A program made the position numbers and the translations under genes. From the NCBI GenBank assembly GCA_044226365.1, contig JBGAHE010000028.1, positions 3,920-67,919 of the forward strand: a DNA stretch of 64,000 nucleotides, in the 5' to 3' direction. Within the stretch, counting starts at the first letter, position 1. Each line of letters starts with the position of its first letter. Shown here one piece after another: positions 35,505-43,138 of this stretch. The stretch is from JALHNI01 sp044226365. Its GTDB lineage: Bacteria; Acidobacteriota; Terriglobia; Bryobacterales; Bryobacteraceae. The notes beneath the pieces are model-generated. The model was not told where the DNA came from. It searched no databases and worked only from the letters and a program-made list of their open reading frames with translations.

Positions 35505-36092
35505 ATGGCTTGGTTGGTGGCCGGTCTCGGCAATCCGGGGCCTGAGTATGAGCGCACGCCGCACAATCTCGGGTTTCTCGCCGTGGACCGGTTCGCCGAA
35601 CGCAACGGGATCCGGATCACACGGCCCGAAGCACAAGCCTGGGTGGGTTTGGGCAAGGTGGGTTCCACGGATGTCGTGGTCGCCAAGCCGCAAACCTTTA
35701 TGAATTTGAGTGGCGGCAGCGTCAAGGTTCTGCTCGAGAAGTATCAGCTGCCGCTCACGAATTTGCTGCTCGTCTATGATGAGCTCGCATTGCCGTTCGG
35801 CCAGTTGCGGATTCGCCCCAAGGGTTCCGCGGCAGGTCACAATGGGGTCAGTAGCGTGATCCGGTCGGTGGGTTCGGAAGAATTCTGCCGGTTGCGTATT
35901 GGTTGCTCTCCGGGCCACAAGGGTGGCAAGGAGTATCTGCTTTCGCCGATGCGGCGGGAGCAAATGAAGGAACTGGATTCGGTATTGGACCAGGCGTCCG
36001 ATGCCATCGAAGCCATTACCGTGAAGGGCGCCGAACAGGCCATGGCGATTTTTAATCGTCGCGCCCCGAACGAACCGGAACTAAACGGATGA
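35505..36092 (+). CDS. pth: Peptidyl-tRNA hydrolase
   Basis: It releases tRNA from stalled peptidyl-tRNA. The 195 residues begin with 'LVAGLGNPGPEYERTPHNLGF', which holds the catalytic His, then 'VVAKPQTFMNLSGGSV', 'LLVYDELALPFGQLRIRPKGSAAGHNG' with the conserved Asp and the GGHNG-type loop (A for G). Its stop overlaps the rpsF start (ATGA). Confidence 0.96.
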   Translation: MAWLVAGLGNPGPEYERTPHNLGFLAVDRFAERNGIRITRPEAQAWVGLGKVGSTDVVVAKPQTFMNLSGGSVKVLLEKYQLPLTNLLLVYDELALPFGQLRIRPKGSAAGHNGVSSVIRSVGSEEFCRLRIGCSPGHKGGKEYLLSPMRREQMKELDSVLDQASDAIEAITVKGAEQAMAIFNRRAPNEPELNG

Positions 36093-36589
36093 ATCGAATC
36101 TACGAAGAAATGTTCATCGTCCGCCCCGATGCGACGGACGAAGTGATCGATCCGCTGGTGGAACTCATCAGCAAAGAAGTCACCTCCAAGGGAGGGACGG
36201 TCGACAAGATCGAGAAGATGGGCAAGCGCCGCCTGGCTTACAAGGTGGAAAAGCTGGACCATGGCTTCTACGTGCTGGTGCAGTTTGCCTGCCCGGCTGC
36301 GACCGTGAAGGAAATCGAACGCCGCCTGCGTGTGCAGGACGCCGTGTTGAAGTTCATGACCGTGCGCATTGACGAGCGGCTGAAAGTCGCCGACAAGCGC
36401 AAGAAGAAGGCGGAGAAGCGCGCCGCGCGTAAACCCCCGCCCGCTCCGGCCCCGGCCGCTGCGCCCGTGGTGCCTGGTGCTGCTCCTGCCGCGCCCGCGC
36501 CGGGTGCTCCTCCGGCTCCCGCCGCCCCCGCTCCCGCGGCTCCCGCTCCGGCGGCTCCCGAAGCTGCTGCTCCCGAGTCCAATAGCTAG
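36089..36589 (+). CDS. rpsF: 30S ribosomal protein S6 with Ala/Pro-rich tail
   Basis: Residues 1-95 are normal S6 ('YEEMFIVRPDATDEVIDPLVE', 'KMGKRRLAYKVEKLDHGFYVLV'). From about 105 a basic segment (KKKAEKRAARK) and then 55 residues of almost only Ala, Pro and Gly follow, so the protein has 166 residues against about 100 usually. Tail codons vary (GCT, GCC, GCG), which argues against a recent repeat expansion. The ssb gene often found between rpsF and rpsR is absent. Confidence 0.95.
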   Translation: MNRIYEEMFIVRPDATDEVIDPLVELISKEVTSKGGTVDKIEKMGKRRLAYKVEKLDHGFYVLVQFACPAATVKEIERRLRVQDAVLKFMTVRIDERLKVADKRKKKAEKRAARKPPPAPAPAAAPVVPGAAPAAPAPGAPPAPAAPAPAAPAPAAPEAAAPESNS

Positions 36590-36615
36590 AAACCGAGAAG
36601 AAAGGAAACAACACC

Positions 36616-36933
36616 ATGGCTGAAACACCCAAAGGCGGACGTCCGATCTCGGCTTCGATGCGGCCCACCGGCACCGACAAAGCTGTCATCACCGGCCGCA
36701 AACAGTATCTGCGCCGCAAGCGTGTGGCGCGCATCTCCGACAAGCGCATTGGCGAAGTGGATTACAAGAACGTCGATCTGCTCCGCACCTTCCTCACCGA
36801 GCGCGGCAAGATCATTCCTCGCCGCATTACCAACGTTTCGGCGCGCGTTCAACGCCGCATCACCGAAGAAATCAAGCGGGCGCGCAACATCGCGCTGCTG
36901 CCGTTTGCGGGCAACCCGCATCAGCAGTACTAA
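36616..36933 (+). CDS. rpsR: 30S ribosomal protein S18
   Basis: 105 residues; 'QYLRRKRVARISDKRIGEVDYKNVDLL', 'FLTERGKIIPRRITNVSA' and 'IKRARNIALLPF' are the S18 core. A 25-residue N-terminal extension is present. AGAAAGGAAA lies upstream. Confidence 0.96.
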   Translation: MAETPKGGRPISASMRPTGTDKAVITGRKQYLRRKRVARISDKRIGEVDYKNVDLLRTFLTERGKIIPRRITNVSARVQRRITEEIKRARNIALLPFAGNPHQQY

Positions 36934-36942
36934 GGAGCCACC

Positions 36943-37389
36943 ATGCAAATCATTCTTCGCGAAGATATCGATAAGCTCGGCCAACGCGGCGAAGTGGTGA
37001 AGGTGAAGGACGGCTACGCCCGGAACTTCCTCCTGCCCCGCCGGCTCGCTGTGGCCGCCACCGAAAGCAACAAGAAAATCGTCGAGCAGGAGCGCCAGGC
37101 GCACCTGCGCAAGGAAGCGACGCTGAAGGGCGAGGCCGAAGAACTCGGCAAGCTCATGGCGAACGTCTCGATCGTCATCAAGCAGAAGGCCGGTGAGAAC
37201 GACCACCTCTTCGGCTCGGTCACCGCTCAGGACATCGCCAACGCGCTCGAAGCCCAGAAGTTCACGATCGACCGCAAGAAGATCGTGCTCGACGAACCTA
37301 TCAAACAACTCGGCGACTACAAGGTCACCGTCAAGCTGCACCGGGAAGTCTCCGTGGAGATTCCGGTCAGCGTGACGAAAGACGAGTAG
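36943..37389 (+). CDS. rplI: 50S ribosomal protein L9
   Basis: 148 residues with the N-terminal L9 domain ('IILREDIDKLGQRGEVVKVKDGYARNFLLP'), the long connecting helix and the C-terminal domain ('HLFGSVTAQDIANAL', 'GDYKVTVKLHREVSVEIPV'). AAGGAG precedes the start. Last gene of the housekeeping run, followed by a terminator. Confidence 0.97.
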   Translation: MQIILREDIDKLGQRGEVVKVKDGYARNFLLPRRLAVAATESNKKIVEQERQAHLRKEATLKGEAEELGKLMANVSIVIKQKAGENDHLFGSVTAQDIANALEAQKFTIDRKKIVLDEPIKQLGDYKVTVKLHREVSVEIPVSVTKDE

Positions 37390-37413
37390 GAGCCTTTCGC
37401 GACAAACTCAGAC

Positions 37414-37452
37414 GGCCGGATATTCCCAGGGATGTCCGGCCTTTGTTATTTT
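37414..37452 (+). terminator. Rho-independent terminator after rplI
   Basis: GGCCGGA (37414-37420) pairs with TCCGGCC (37435-37441). The loop can extend the stem with TCCC/GGGA, and TTTGTTATTTT follows. Confidence 0.88.
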
Positions 37453-37465
37453 GAACGGAACTTCC

Positions 37466-38209
37466 ATGAGCTATTTTTCTTTGACCGGTCAGACGGCGAT
37501 TGTTACGGGAGCGGCCACGGGTATCGGTGAGGCGATCGCCCACCGCCTGGCCAAGGCGGGCGCGCGTGTCGTCATCGCCGACATCAATTTGGCGGGCGCC
37601 GAAGCGGTGGCCGCCACCATTCCCGGCGCCTTCGCTGTTCAGGTGGACATCACGAACCTCGCCTCTACGGAAGCCTGCGCGGCGAAGGTCCTGGCCGAAA
37701 CCGGCCGCATCGACATTCTGGTGAACAACGCCGGCATCGGCGGCAAAGCCGCCCCCATCTGGGAACAGACGCCGGAGGATTGGCAGGCCTGCGTCGCCGT
37801 CAATCTCACCAGCATCTTCAACTTCTGTAAGTCGGTGGTCCCGTCGATGCGCGAGCGCAAGTACGGCCGTATCGTCAATATCGCTTCGATCGCCGGTAAG
37901 GAAGGCAACCCGAACATGATCCCTTACTCGGCCACCAAGGCCGGCGTCATCGGCCTCACCAAGGCCCTGGCGAAGGAAGTGGCCACCGAAGGCATTACGG
38001 TCAACGCCGTCTCGCCCGCCGTGGTTCGCACCAAGATTCTCGAACAACTCACGCCGCAGCAGGTGGAGTATATGACGAGTAAGATCCCCATGCGCCGCAC
38101 CGGCGAACCCGAAGAGATCGCCGCCGTGGTGCACTATCTGGCGAGCCCCGATTCCAGCTTCGTTACCGGACAAGTCGCCGATGCCAGCGGCGGCCGGGCC
38201 ACTTACTAA
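37466..38209 (+). CDS. Short-chain dehydrogenase/reductase (3-oxoacyl-ACP reductase-like)
   Basis: A classical SDR of 247 residues: NAD(P) loop 'VTGAATGIGEAIAHRLA', 'LVNNAGIGG', catalytic Ser in 'VNIASIAGKEGN' and Tyr-x3-Lys in 'PYSATKAG', and the C-terminal 'FVTGQVADASGGRATY'. 'VIADINLAGAEA' after the loop favours NAD. ATG 37466 is preferred to TTG 37451, which lies in the terminator's T-tract. Family members act on sugars, steroids or acyl chains; the substrate is unknown. Confidence 0.88.
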   Translation: MSYFSLTGQTAIVTGAATGIGEAIAHRLAKAGARVVIADINLAGAEAVAATIPGAFAVQVDITNLASTEACAAKVLAETGRIDILVNNAGIGGKAAPIWEQTPEDWQACVAVNLTSIFNFCKSVVPSMRERKYGRIVNIASIAGKEGNPNMIPYSATKAGVIGLTKALAKEVATEGITVNAVSPAVVRTKILEQLTPQQVEYMTSKIPMRRTGEPEEIAAVVHYLASPDSSFVTGQVADASGGRATY

Positions 38210-38210
38210 G

Positions 38211-39599
38211 ATGCTCTCTCCTGCGCAGTACTCCGCCACGCCCGTTTACACGTTACTCGAAGAGGCGGCCCAAGGCCGCATCGGCATCGATCAGCGCTGG
38301 CTGCGCGCCATCCTCGACCGCGGTCCCGCCGCGGTCGACGATCTGGTGCGCTTCGGCATGACCCCGCCCACCGACTATCGCCTCGACCTCACCGACGACC
38401 TCGTCGCCATGCTCCGCTACCTCGGCGACCCGCGGGCCCTCGGCTATCTCCTCGAAGTCGTCCGCCGCGATCCGTCCGACATTCCCGACGACATCAACTT
38501 CGCCATCCCCGCCTTCGGCGCCCCGGCCGTGGAGCCTTTGCTCGCCCTGGCTGAGGAACTCGAAGAAGATCAGGCCGGCGAAGTCGTCTTTCTGCTCGCC
38601 GCGCTCGGCCAGAAGGGGCTGCGCGATCCGCGCATCCTCGCCCTGCTCCTGGACCGTCTCGAATACGACATGCGCGACGGCGCTCTCGGCCTTGGCCTTT
38701 ACGGCGACCCCGCCGGCATTCCCGCCATCGAGAAGTTGCTCGTCGAGATGCCCAACGACAACCAACTCCTGTTCGCCCTGGGCGAACTGCGTGACCCCAG
38801 CCGCGTGCAGGACGAACCGTTCGATATTTGGGCCTCTTATCCCGAAATATCCACCCCGGATTTTAGCGTCTTGGATGAGGTTGCCCGCCTCGAAATCTTA
38901 CGCGACGGCTCCGATGCGGTGGATCGTGCCGCCGCCGCCCATAGTTTCTTCACCGAAGAAATGTCGGAGATCGCCATTGCCGCGCTGCATGTCGCCGCGC
39001 GCAATGATGCCGACCCCGAAGTCCGCGCCCGGGCCTGGGAAGCATTGGCCTCCCACGAAGACGACGATGAGCTGGTGCGCGAGCTTACGCGCCGCAGTCA
39101 GGACGCCGCGGTACCGCTCGCCGAACGCGCCGGCTGCCTGGTGGGCCTCGCCATGATGGACGAGCCGATCTACGAAACGGCCGTCGCTCTCTACGAACAC
39201 GCCGAAGTCCGCGCCAAGGTCCTTGAGGCCATGTGGCGCTCCGTCGACCGCCGTTTCGGCAAATACTTTGTCGCTCATCTGGACGATCCGCACGTCGACA
39301 CGCAGCGCATCGCCATTCGTGGTGTAGGCTATCTGCAGATGCGCGGTGAGCTCGCGCGTCTCAAGGCGCTGTGGCGTGAGGAGGAGCTGCGCGAGGATGC
39401 TTTGTACGCATTCGCGATGGCCGCTCCCGCCGATCCCACTCCCGCTAGTTTGCGTAGTTTGTTGAAGAAGATCCAGAACGATGCCCAACTCACGGAAGAT
39501 GAGGCCGACCTAGTCATGCTAGCCCTCGATGAGCGCCTGCGTATGGCGGGGAAACAACCTGTTTTTCTGCCGCTCGAAGAGGGCGAGGACGAAGATTGA
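38211..39599 (+). CDS. HEAT-repeat-like acidic protein, unknown function
   Basis: 462 residues with repeated helix pairs of HEAT type throughout, for example 'LRYLGDPRALGYLLEVVRRD', 'FGAPAVEPLLALAEELEEDQAGEVVFLLAALG' and 'DADPEVRARAWEALASHEDDDEL'. It is strongly acidic and ends in 'EEGEDED'. No catalytic motif, signal peptide or membrane segment is seen, so it is probably a cytoplasmic scaffold. The ATG follows the SDR stop by one base, implying co-expression. Confidence 0.75.
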   Translation: MLSPAQYSATPVYTLLEEAAQGRIGIDQRWLRAILDRGPAAVDDLVRFGMTPPTDYRLDLTDDLVAMLRYLGDPRALGYLLEVVRRDPSDIPDDINFAIPAFGAPAVEPLLALAEELEEDQAGEVVFLLAALGQKGLRDPRILALLLDRLEYDMRDGALGLGLYGDPAGIPAIEKLLVEMPNDNQLLFALGELRDPSRVQDEPFDIWASYPEISTPDFSVLDEVARLEILRDGSDAVDRAAAAHSFFTEEMSEIAIAALHVAARNDADPEVRARAWEALASHEDDDELVRELTRRSQDAAVPLAERAGCLVGLAMMDEPIYETAVALYEHAEVRAKVLEAMWRSVDRRFGKYFVAHLDDPHVDTQRIAIRGVGYLQMRGELARLKALWREEELREDALYAFAMAAPADPTPASLRSLLKKIQNDAQLTEDEADLVMLALDERLRMAGKQPVFLPLEEGEDED

Positions 39600-39746
39600 G
39601 GTTTTTTGCGTCAAATGCATCCATTGCCCGCAATGGTATGTAATCCTAGCAACAAAAAGGGGGAGAAAGCGCTTCCCCTTAACCTAGTAATGATGTTACA
39701 CTCCTGAACAAAAACAAGATAAGGTCAATGGGCCGGAGGGTGAACG
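39600..39746 (+). promoter_or_regulatory. Regulatory region upstream of the Fis-type gene
   Basis: The 147 AT-richer bases hold a perfect palindrome CCATTG-CCCG-CAATGG at 39621-39636 and an imperfect hairpin AAGGGG...CCCCTT at 39657-39680 without a T tract. A purine-rich ribosome binding site (GGAGGGTG) precedes ATG 39747. The palindrome is a candidate operator, perhaps for the Fis-type protein itself. Confidence 0.4.
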
Positions 39747-40181
39747 ATGTACGAAGCAACTGCGGTCGGCTTACAGCCGATTCCTTCGAAGGGCAAGATT
39801 CTCATTCTGGGGAGAGGAGAAGGTTTAGGGCACGCGTTACGCGGCCGGTACTTTCAAGTTACCCAGATGGACGATGCAGAAAACGCAGCGATGGCCGTCC
39901 CCGGCCAAAGCTATGACCTGGTATTAATCGAAGACGACCTACCGGCGCGCCCCGAAGTCCGCCACCGTCTTGAAGCCGCCCTCCCGGGCGTTCCCGTCAT
40001 TCGCCTCGCTCCCCCGCCTCCTTCCGAAAATTCCGACCTCACCATCGATACCCTGGAAAGTCAGCATATCGCCCGCGTCCTCAGCTTGACGCACGGTAAC
40101 TATGCCAAGACCGCCCGCCTGCTCGGTATTGACCGCACCACCTTGTATAACAAGGTCAAGCGCTACGGTCTCTCGCGCTAG
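39747..40181 (+). CDS. Fis-type regulator with degenerate receiver-like domain
   Basis: 144 residues. Residues 17-95 have the alternating strand/helix pattern of a response-regulator receiver ('KILILGRGEGLGHALRGRYF', 'SYDLVLIEDDLP', 'GVPVIRLAPP'), with the acidic pair shifted, so phosphorylation is doubtful. Residues 100-144 are a Fis-type helix-turn-helix ('SQHIARVLSLTHGNYAKTARLLGIDRTTLYNKVKRYGL'-like). Such HTH domains usually end NtrC-type regulators, but the AAA+ domain is absent here. Confidence 0.82.
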   Translation: MYEATAVGLQPIPSKGKILILGRGEGLGHALRGRYFQVTQMDDAENAAMAVPGQSYDLVLIEDDLPARPEVRHRLEAALPGVPVIRLAPPPPSENSDLTIDTLESQHIARVLSLTHGNYAKTARLLGIDRTTLYNKVKRYGLSR

Positions 40182-40194
40182 TCCCCCCAGTACC

Positions 40195-41373
40195 TCAAAG
40201 TCGATAACGTTCCGTTACCCGGTCAGCCAGTTGATGGCCCAGACCGGGACGGTCCGTTACGTCTAGTGAGCCTAGTTTGATCTCCTCGTGCGGCGTAAGT
40301 AACTCGCCTCGCCACGGCACCTCACCCCACTGCAATTCCAGAATCTCGAAGTTGGCCAGTGTCGCGCACAGCTGTCCGGACGCCGCCGTCGAGACCGGGC
40401 CGGCCGGGTTATGCGGCGCCACCCGCACCTGTTCCGCGCGGGCCATCGCCGCAATGTGAGTCATCTCCCGGATTCCGCCGCAATGCTTCACGTCCGGCAT
40501 GATCACTTCTACGGCGCGATGGCGGCACAGCGGCACAAAACCATCCACCCCAAACAGCACTTCGCCGCCCGCCATCGTCTGCCGGATTCGCCGGCGGATG
40601 GCCACCGTCTCTTCAATCCGCTTCGGATCCACGGGCTCTTCGTACCAGCTCAGTTTTAGAGGCTCCAGCCGCTTCGCCACCGCCACGGCTCGCTCCACAT
40701 CGAAGAAGCTATGGCAATCCACCATGATCTTCACGTCCGCGCCCACGGCCTCCCGCATCGCTTCCAGGCAAGCAATTCCCAGGTCCGTCGCCTGGACGCG
40801 CGCGGTCTCGCCGGCCTCCGGTTTGGGGAAGCCATCGAAGGGCGCGGCCTTCAAGGCGCTGAAGCCCTCGTCGACGGCCCGTTTGGCCGTTGCCGCAAAG
40901 CCCGCGGGCGTCCGCGGCTTCGTCGTGCGATTGATGTTCGCGTAGAGGGGCAGGGAACGCCGCACCGCTCCGCCCAGCAACGCATGCACCGGTAAGTCGA
41001 GAGCCTGCCCCGCCAGATCCCACAGCGCCTGCTCGAGCGCACTGTAAGCCGTCGCCGCTACGAGTCCCCCGGCCCGCGCCCGCGCTTCACCCCGCTGCCG
41101 ATAGCGCTCAATGTCGAGCGGCGATTGGCCTTCCACCAGTGAGAAGAACGCGCGTAGTTCAGCTTCCATCTGCTGCGCGTTGGCCCGGCTCGTATTCGAA
41201 AAACCAAAGCCGTCGGACGCCTCGCCCAGCCCCATCAGTCCGCGATCGGTGCGCAGCCGCACAAAAAGCCACACGGTCCGCTCGGTAGCGCGGACCGGAA
41301 TCAATTCCAAACGTGTGACTTTTACTTGCGGCCGCGCGAACGCATAGGCCAGGAGTGAGCGGCGACTCAGCAC
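40195..41373 (-). CDS. Enolase-superfamily (mandelate racemase/muconate lactonizing) enzyme
   Basis: 392 residues from GTG 41373. The N-terminal capping domain ('KVTRLELIPVRATER', 'GLMGLGEASDGFG') is followed by the barrel with metal ligands Asp in 'IMVDCHSFF', Glu in 'LSWYEEPVDP' and Glu in 'MAGGEVLFG'. 'FSALKAAPFDG' has the catalytic-Lys position, and 'VAPHNPAGPVSTAAS' carries a later His. These enzymes abstract a proton next to a carboxylate, often to dehydrate sugar acids. A short N-terminal R-R segment (MLSRRSLLAYAFARP) may be a Tat-like leader. Confidence 0.85.
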   Translation of the reverse strand: MLSRRSLLAYAFARPQVKVTRLELIPVRATERTVWLFVRLRTDRGLMGLGEASDGFGFSNTSRANAQQMEAELRAFFSLVEGQSPLDIERYRQRGEARARAGGLVAATAYSALEQALWDLAGQALDLPVHALLGGAVRRSLPLYANINRTTKPRTPAGFAATAKRAVDEGFSALKAAPFDGFPKPEAGETARVQATDLGIACLEAMREAVGADVKIMVDCHSFFDVERAVAVAKRLEPLKLSWYEEPVDPKRIEETVAIRRRIRQTMAGGEVLFGVDGFVPLCRHRAVEVIMPDVKHCGGIREMTHIAAMARAEQVRVAPHNPAGPVSTAASGQLCATLANFEILELQWGEVPWRGELLTPHEEIKLGSLDVTDRPGLGHQLADRVTERYRL

Positions 41374-41379
41374 GCTTTT

Positions 41380-41385
41380 AATGTA
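41380..41385 (-). promoter_or_regulatory. -10-like TACATT, leaderless GTG start
   Basis: Six bases (AAAAGC) separate it from GTG 41373 on the minus strand. No ribosome binding site. Confidence 0.4.
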
Positions 41386-41388
41386 ACG

Positions 41389-42366
41389 CTACTGATTCGC
41401 CGGTCGGATCTCAGCGACCTCAATCGTCACCACGGCCCGGTAGCGCACCCCGCCCGCCGTCGTCAGGAAGCCTTCCAGCTTGTAAGTGCCTCCCGGCAGC
41501 ACGCGCCCGTCGGCCCCGCGCAGCGGAATCCGCAGCGGCCAATTATGTTCCTTGGCAATCGTCAAGGTATGCGTCGCCTGGATGAAGGTCGCCGTCGAAC
41601 TGAACTGATAGATCACCTTGCCGGTGCTATCGCTCAGGATGTAGTCGAACTCCTGACCGCTCGAGAACTGCAACGTCAGCGGATCGGTGCTGTCGGAATG
41701 CCGCAGCGTCAGGTTCGCCGACATCACCGGAATGTCACCGGTCGTGTTGAGATAGGCGGCCTTGTCCGTCGACAGGCTGAAGCTGGTTTCGCCCGCCGAA
41801 ATCATCACCGTGCCGTTGATTCGCGCATAGATCAGGTCATAAACACGGGCGCCGGCCAGGGTCGTCTCCGCCCGGCGCAACAGTCCGATATACGGCAGGT
41901 AGTAATCCGCGGTCAGCCCGGCATCGGCACAGGTGTTGCCGGTGTAGCGAACCTGCAGAATATTGCTGAACTCGCCCAACGGAAAGCTGCCCTTGTAACT
42001 CTTGTCTTGGATCTCGGCCGTCGTATGGCAAGGATGCCCTGACGTCGGAATGGTCCGGCCCACCGGCGCCGTGAAGTCGAGATAAGGGCGCTCCGTCCGC
42101 GTTTCGCGATCGTAATTCACCAGAACGCCATCGGCCGCGTAACGCACCCAAGGTTCCTGCCCACTCAAACCCGTCAGAACGAAATAGGTTCGTCCCCCAA
42201 TCGTCTCCGTGCGCGGAATCGAGAGCACCTCATTGGCGCCCAACGCCGCGTTCGCCCCGGTCGTCCCCTTGTAGATCCACTGATTGCCCACCTGCAGCGG
42301 CAGATACTCCGGTACCTGCGCGAAAGCGCCCGCCGCAGTGGCCAGGATAATCGCCCAAGATTTCAT
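41389..42366 (-). CDS. Exported protein with BsuPI-type inhibitor domain
   Basis: 325 residues with a signal peptide (MKSWAIILATAAGAFAQVP). The N-terminal 190 residues resemble secreted beta-rich proteins of Solibacter ('YLPLQVGNQWIYKG'). The C-terminal 110 residues fit the BsuPI fold, an immunoglobulin-like inhibitor of intracellular proteinase: 'LTLRHSDSTDPLTLQFSSGQ', 'FDYILSDSTGKVIYQFSS', 'GTYKLEGFLTT'. An inhibitory role is not proven here. AGGGAGTC precedes the ATG. Confidence 0.72.
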   Translation of the reverse strand: MKSWAIILATAAGAFAQVPEYLPLQVGNQWIYKGTTGANAALGANEVLSIPRTETIGGRTYFVLTGLSGQEPWVRYAADGVLVNYDRETRTERPYLDFTAPVGRTIPTSGHPCHTTAEIQDKSYKGSFPLGEFSNILQVRYTGNTCADAGLTADYYLPYIGLLRRAETTLAGARVYDLIYARINGTVMISAGETSFSLSTDKAAYLNTTGDIPVMSANLTLRHSDSTDPLTLQFSSGQEFDYILSDSTGKVIYQFSSTATFIQATHTLTIAKEHNWPLRIPLRGADGRVLPGGTYKLEGFLTTAGGVRYRAVVTIEVAEIRPANQ

Positions 42367-42531
42367 AAGCTCGATGACTCCCTAAAGTAAAGTACGCCGG
42401 ACGCGCGAGTACGTCCCGGCATCATGAATGCTCATTAATAGACGCGACGGAAGCTGCCTCGTCGGCTCATGTCACCATTTGTTTACAACTCCTGCCCGCT
42501 TTTGCGTTCAAATAGAGCAGAGGAGATTGTC

Positions 42532-43137
42532 TTGCCGAGCGTCGGGTTTCTGCTGTTTCTGCTTTTGAGTCAAGGGCGTACGATGACGGACGCCGAGATC
42601 AAACAATACCTGCCGCGTCTGATTGAGCCTGGCCAAAGCGAAGCCAATGTGAGCGCCGCGGACGGTCAATATCTCCACGACCTCGTCGTCAAGACCAAGG
42701 CCAAGCGCGTCCTCGAAATCGGCACCGCCCGTGGCTACTCGGCGATCTGGCTCGCCATGGGACTTCGCAAAACCGGCGGCCAGCTCATCACGCTCGAAAT
42801 CCACGAGCTGCATCAGGCCATGGCGCAGGAGCATCTGGAAATCACGGGTCTGAACTCCATCGTCGAAGCCCGTCTGGCTGACGCCCTCGAGGTCGTCCCC
42901 AGCCTGGAGGGGCCCTTCGATCTCGTCTTCATCGACGCCATCAAGTCGGACTATCCGCGCTACCTTGAGCTCGTCCTGCCCAAGGTCCGCAAAGGCGGCG
43001 TCATCGTCGCGCACAACGTCGTCTCGAACGCCGCCGAAATGCCTGATTTCCTCAAGCGCATCAAGACGGACCCCGGCCTGCGCACCGAGTTCTTTGCCGG
43101 TAGCTCGCGCGGCCTTTCCGTCAGTTACAAGAAGTGA
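42532..43137 (+). CDS. Exported SAM-dependent O-methyltransferase-like protein
   Basis: TTG 42532 is chosen because AGAGGAGA sits five bases before it and the product then opens with a hydrophobic leader (LPSVGFLLFLLLSQG), giving 201 residues. The core is a family 3 O-methyltransferase: 'VLEIGTARGYSAIWLAMGL' (SAM loop), 'LITLEIHELHQAMAQEHL', 'FDLVFIDAIKSDYPRYLELVLP' (metal/SAM Asp) and 'GGVIVAHNVV'. A methyltransferase with a leader peptide is unusual since SAM is cytoplasmic; the leader may be a membrane anchor. The 3' end is one base from the convergent M14 peptidase stop. Confidence 0.8.
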   Translation: MPSVGFLLFLLLSQGRTMTDAEIKQYLPRLIEPGQSEANVSAADGQYLHDLVVKTKAKRVLEIGTARGYSAIWLAMGLRKTGGQLITLEIHELHQAMAQEHLEITGLNSIVEARLADALEVVPSLEGPFDLVFIDAIKSDYPRYLELVLPKVRKGGVIVAHNVVSNAAEMPDFLKRIKTDPGLRTEFFAGSSRGLSVSYKK

Positions 43138-43138
43138 C

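Noticed and set aside
36420..36589. Ala/Pro tail of S6 as a tandem repeat
   Set aside because: Codons differ and unit boundaries are not regular, so it is low-complexity protein sequence rather than a DNA repeat.
42367..42531. Hairpin CGACG...CGTCG in the gap before the O-methyltransferase gene
   Set aside because: Five-base stem with a ten-base loop and no T tract; expected by chance in GC-rich DNA.
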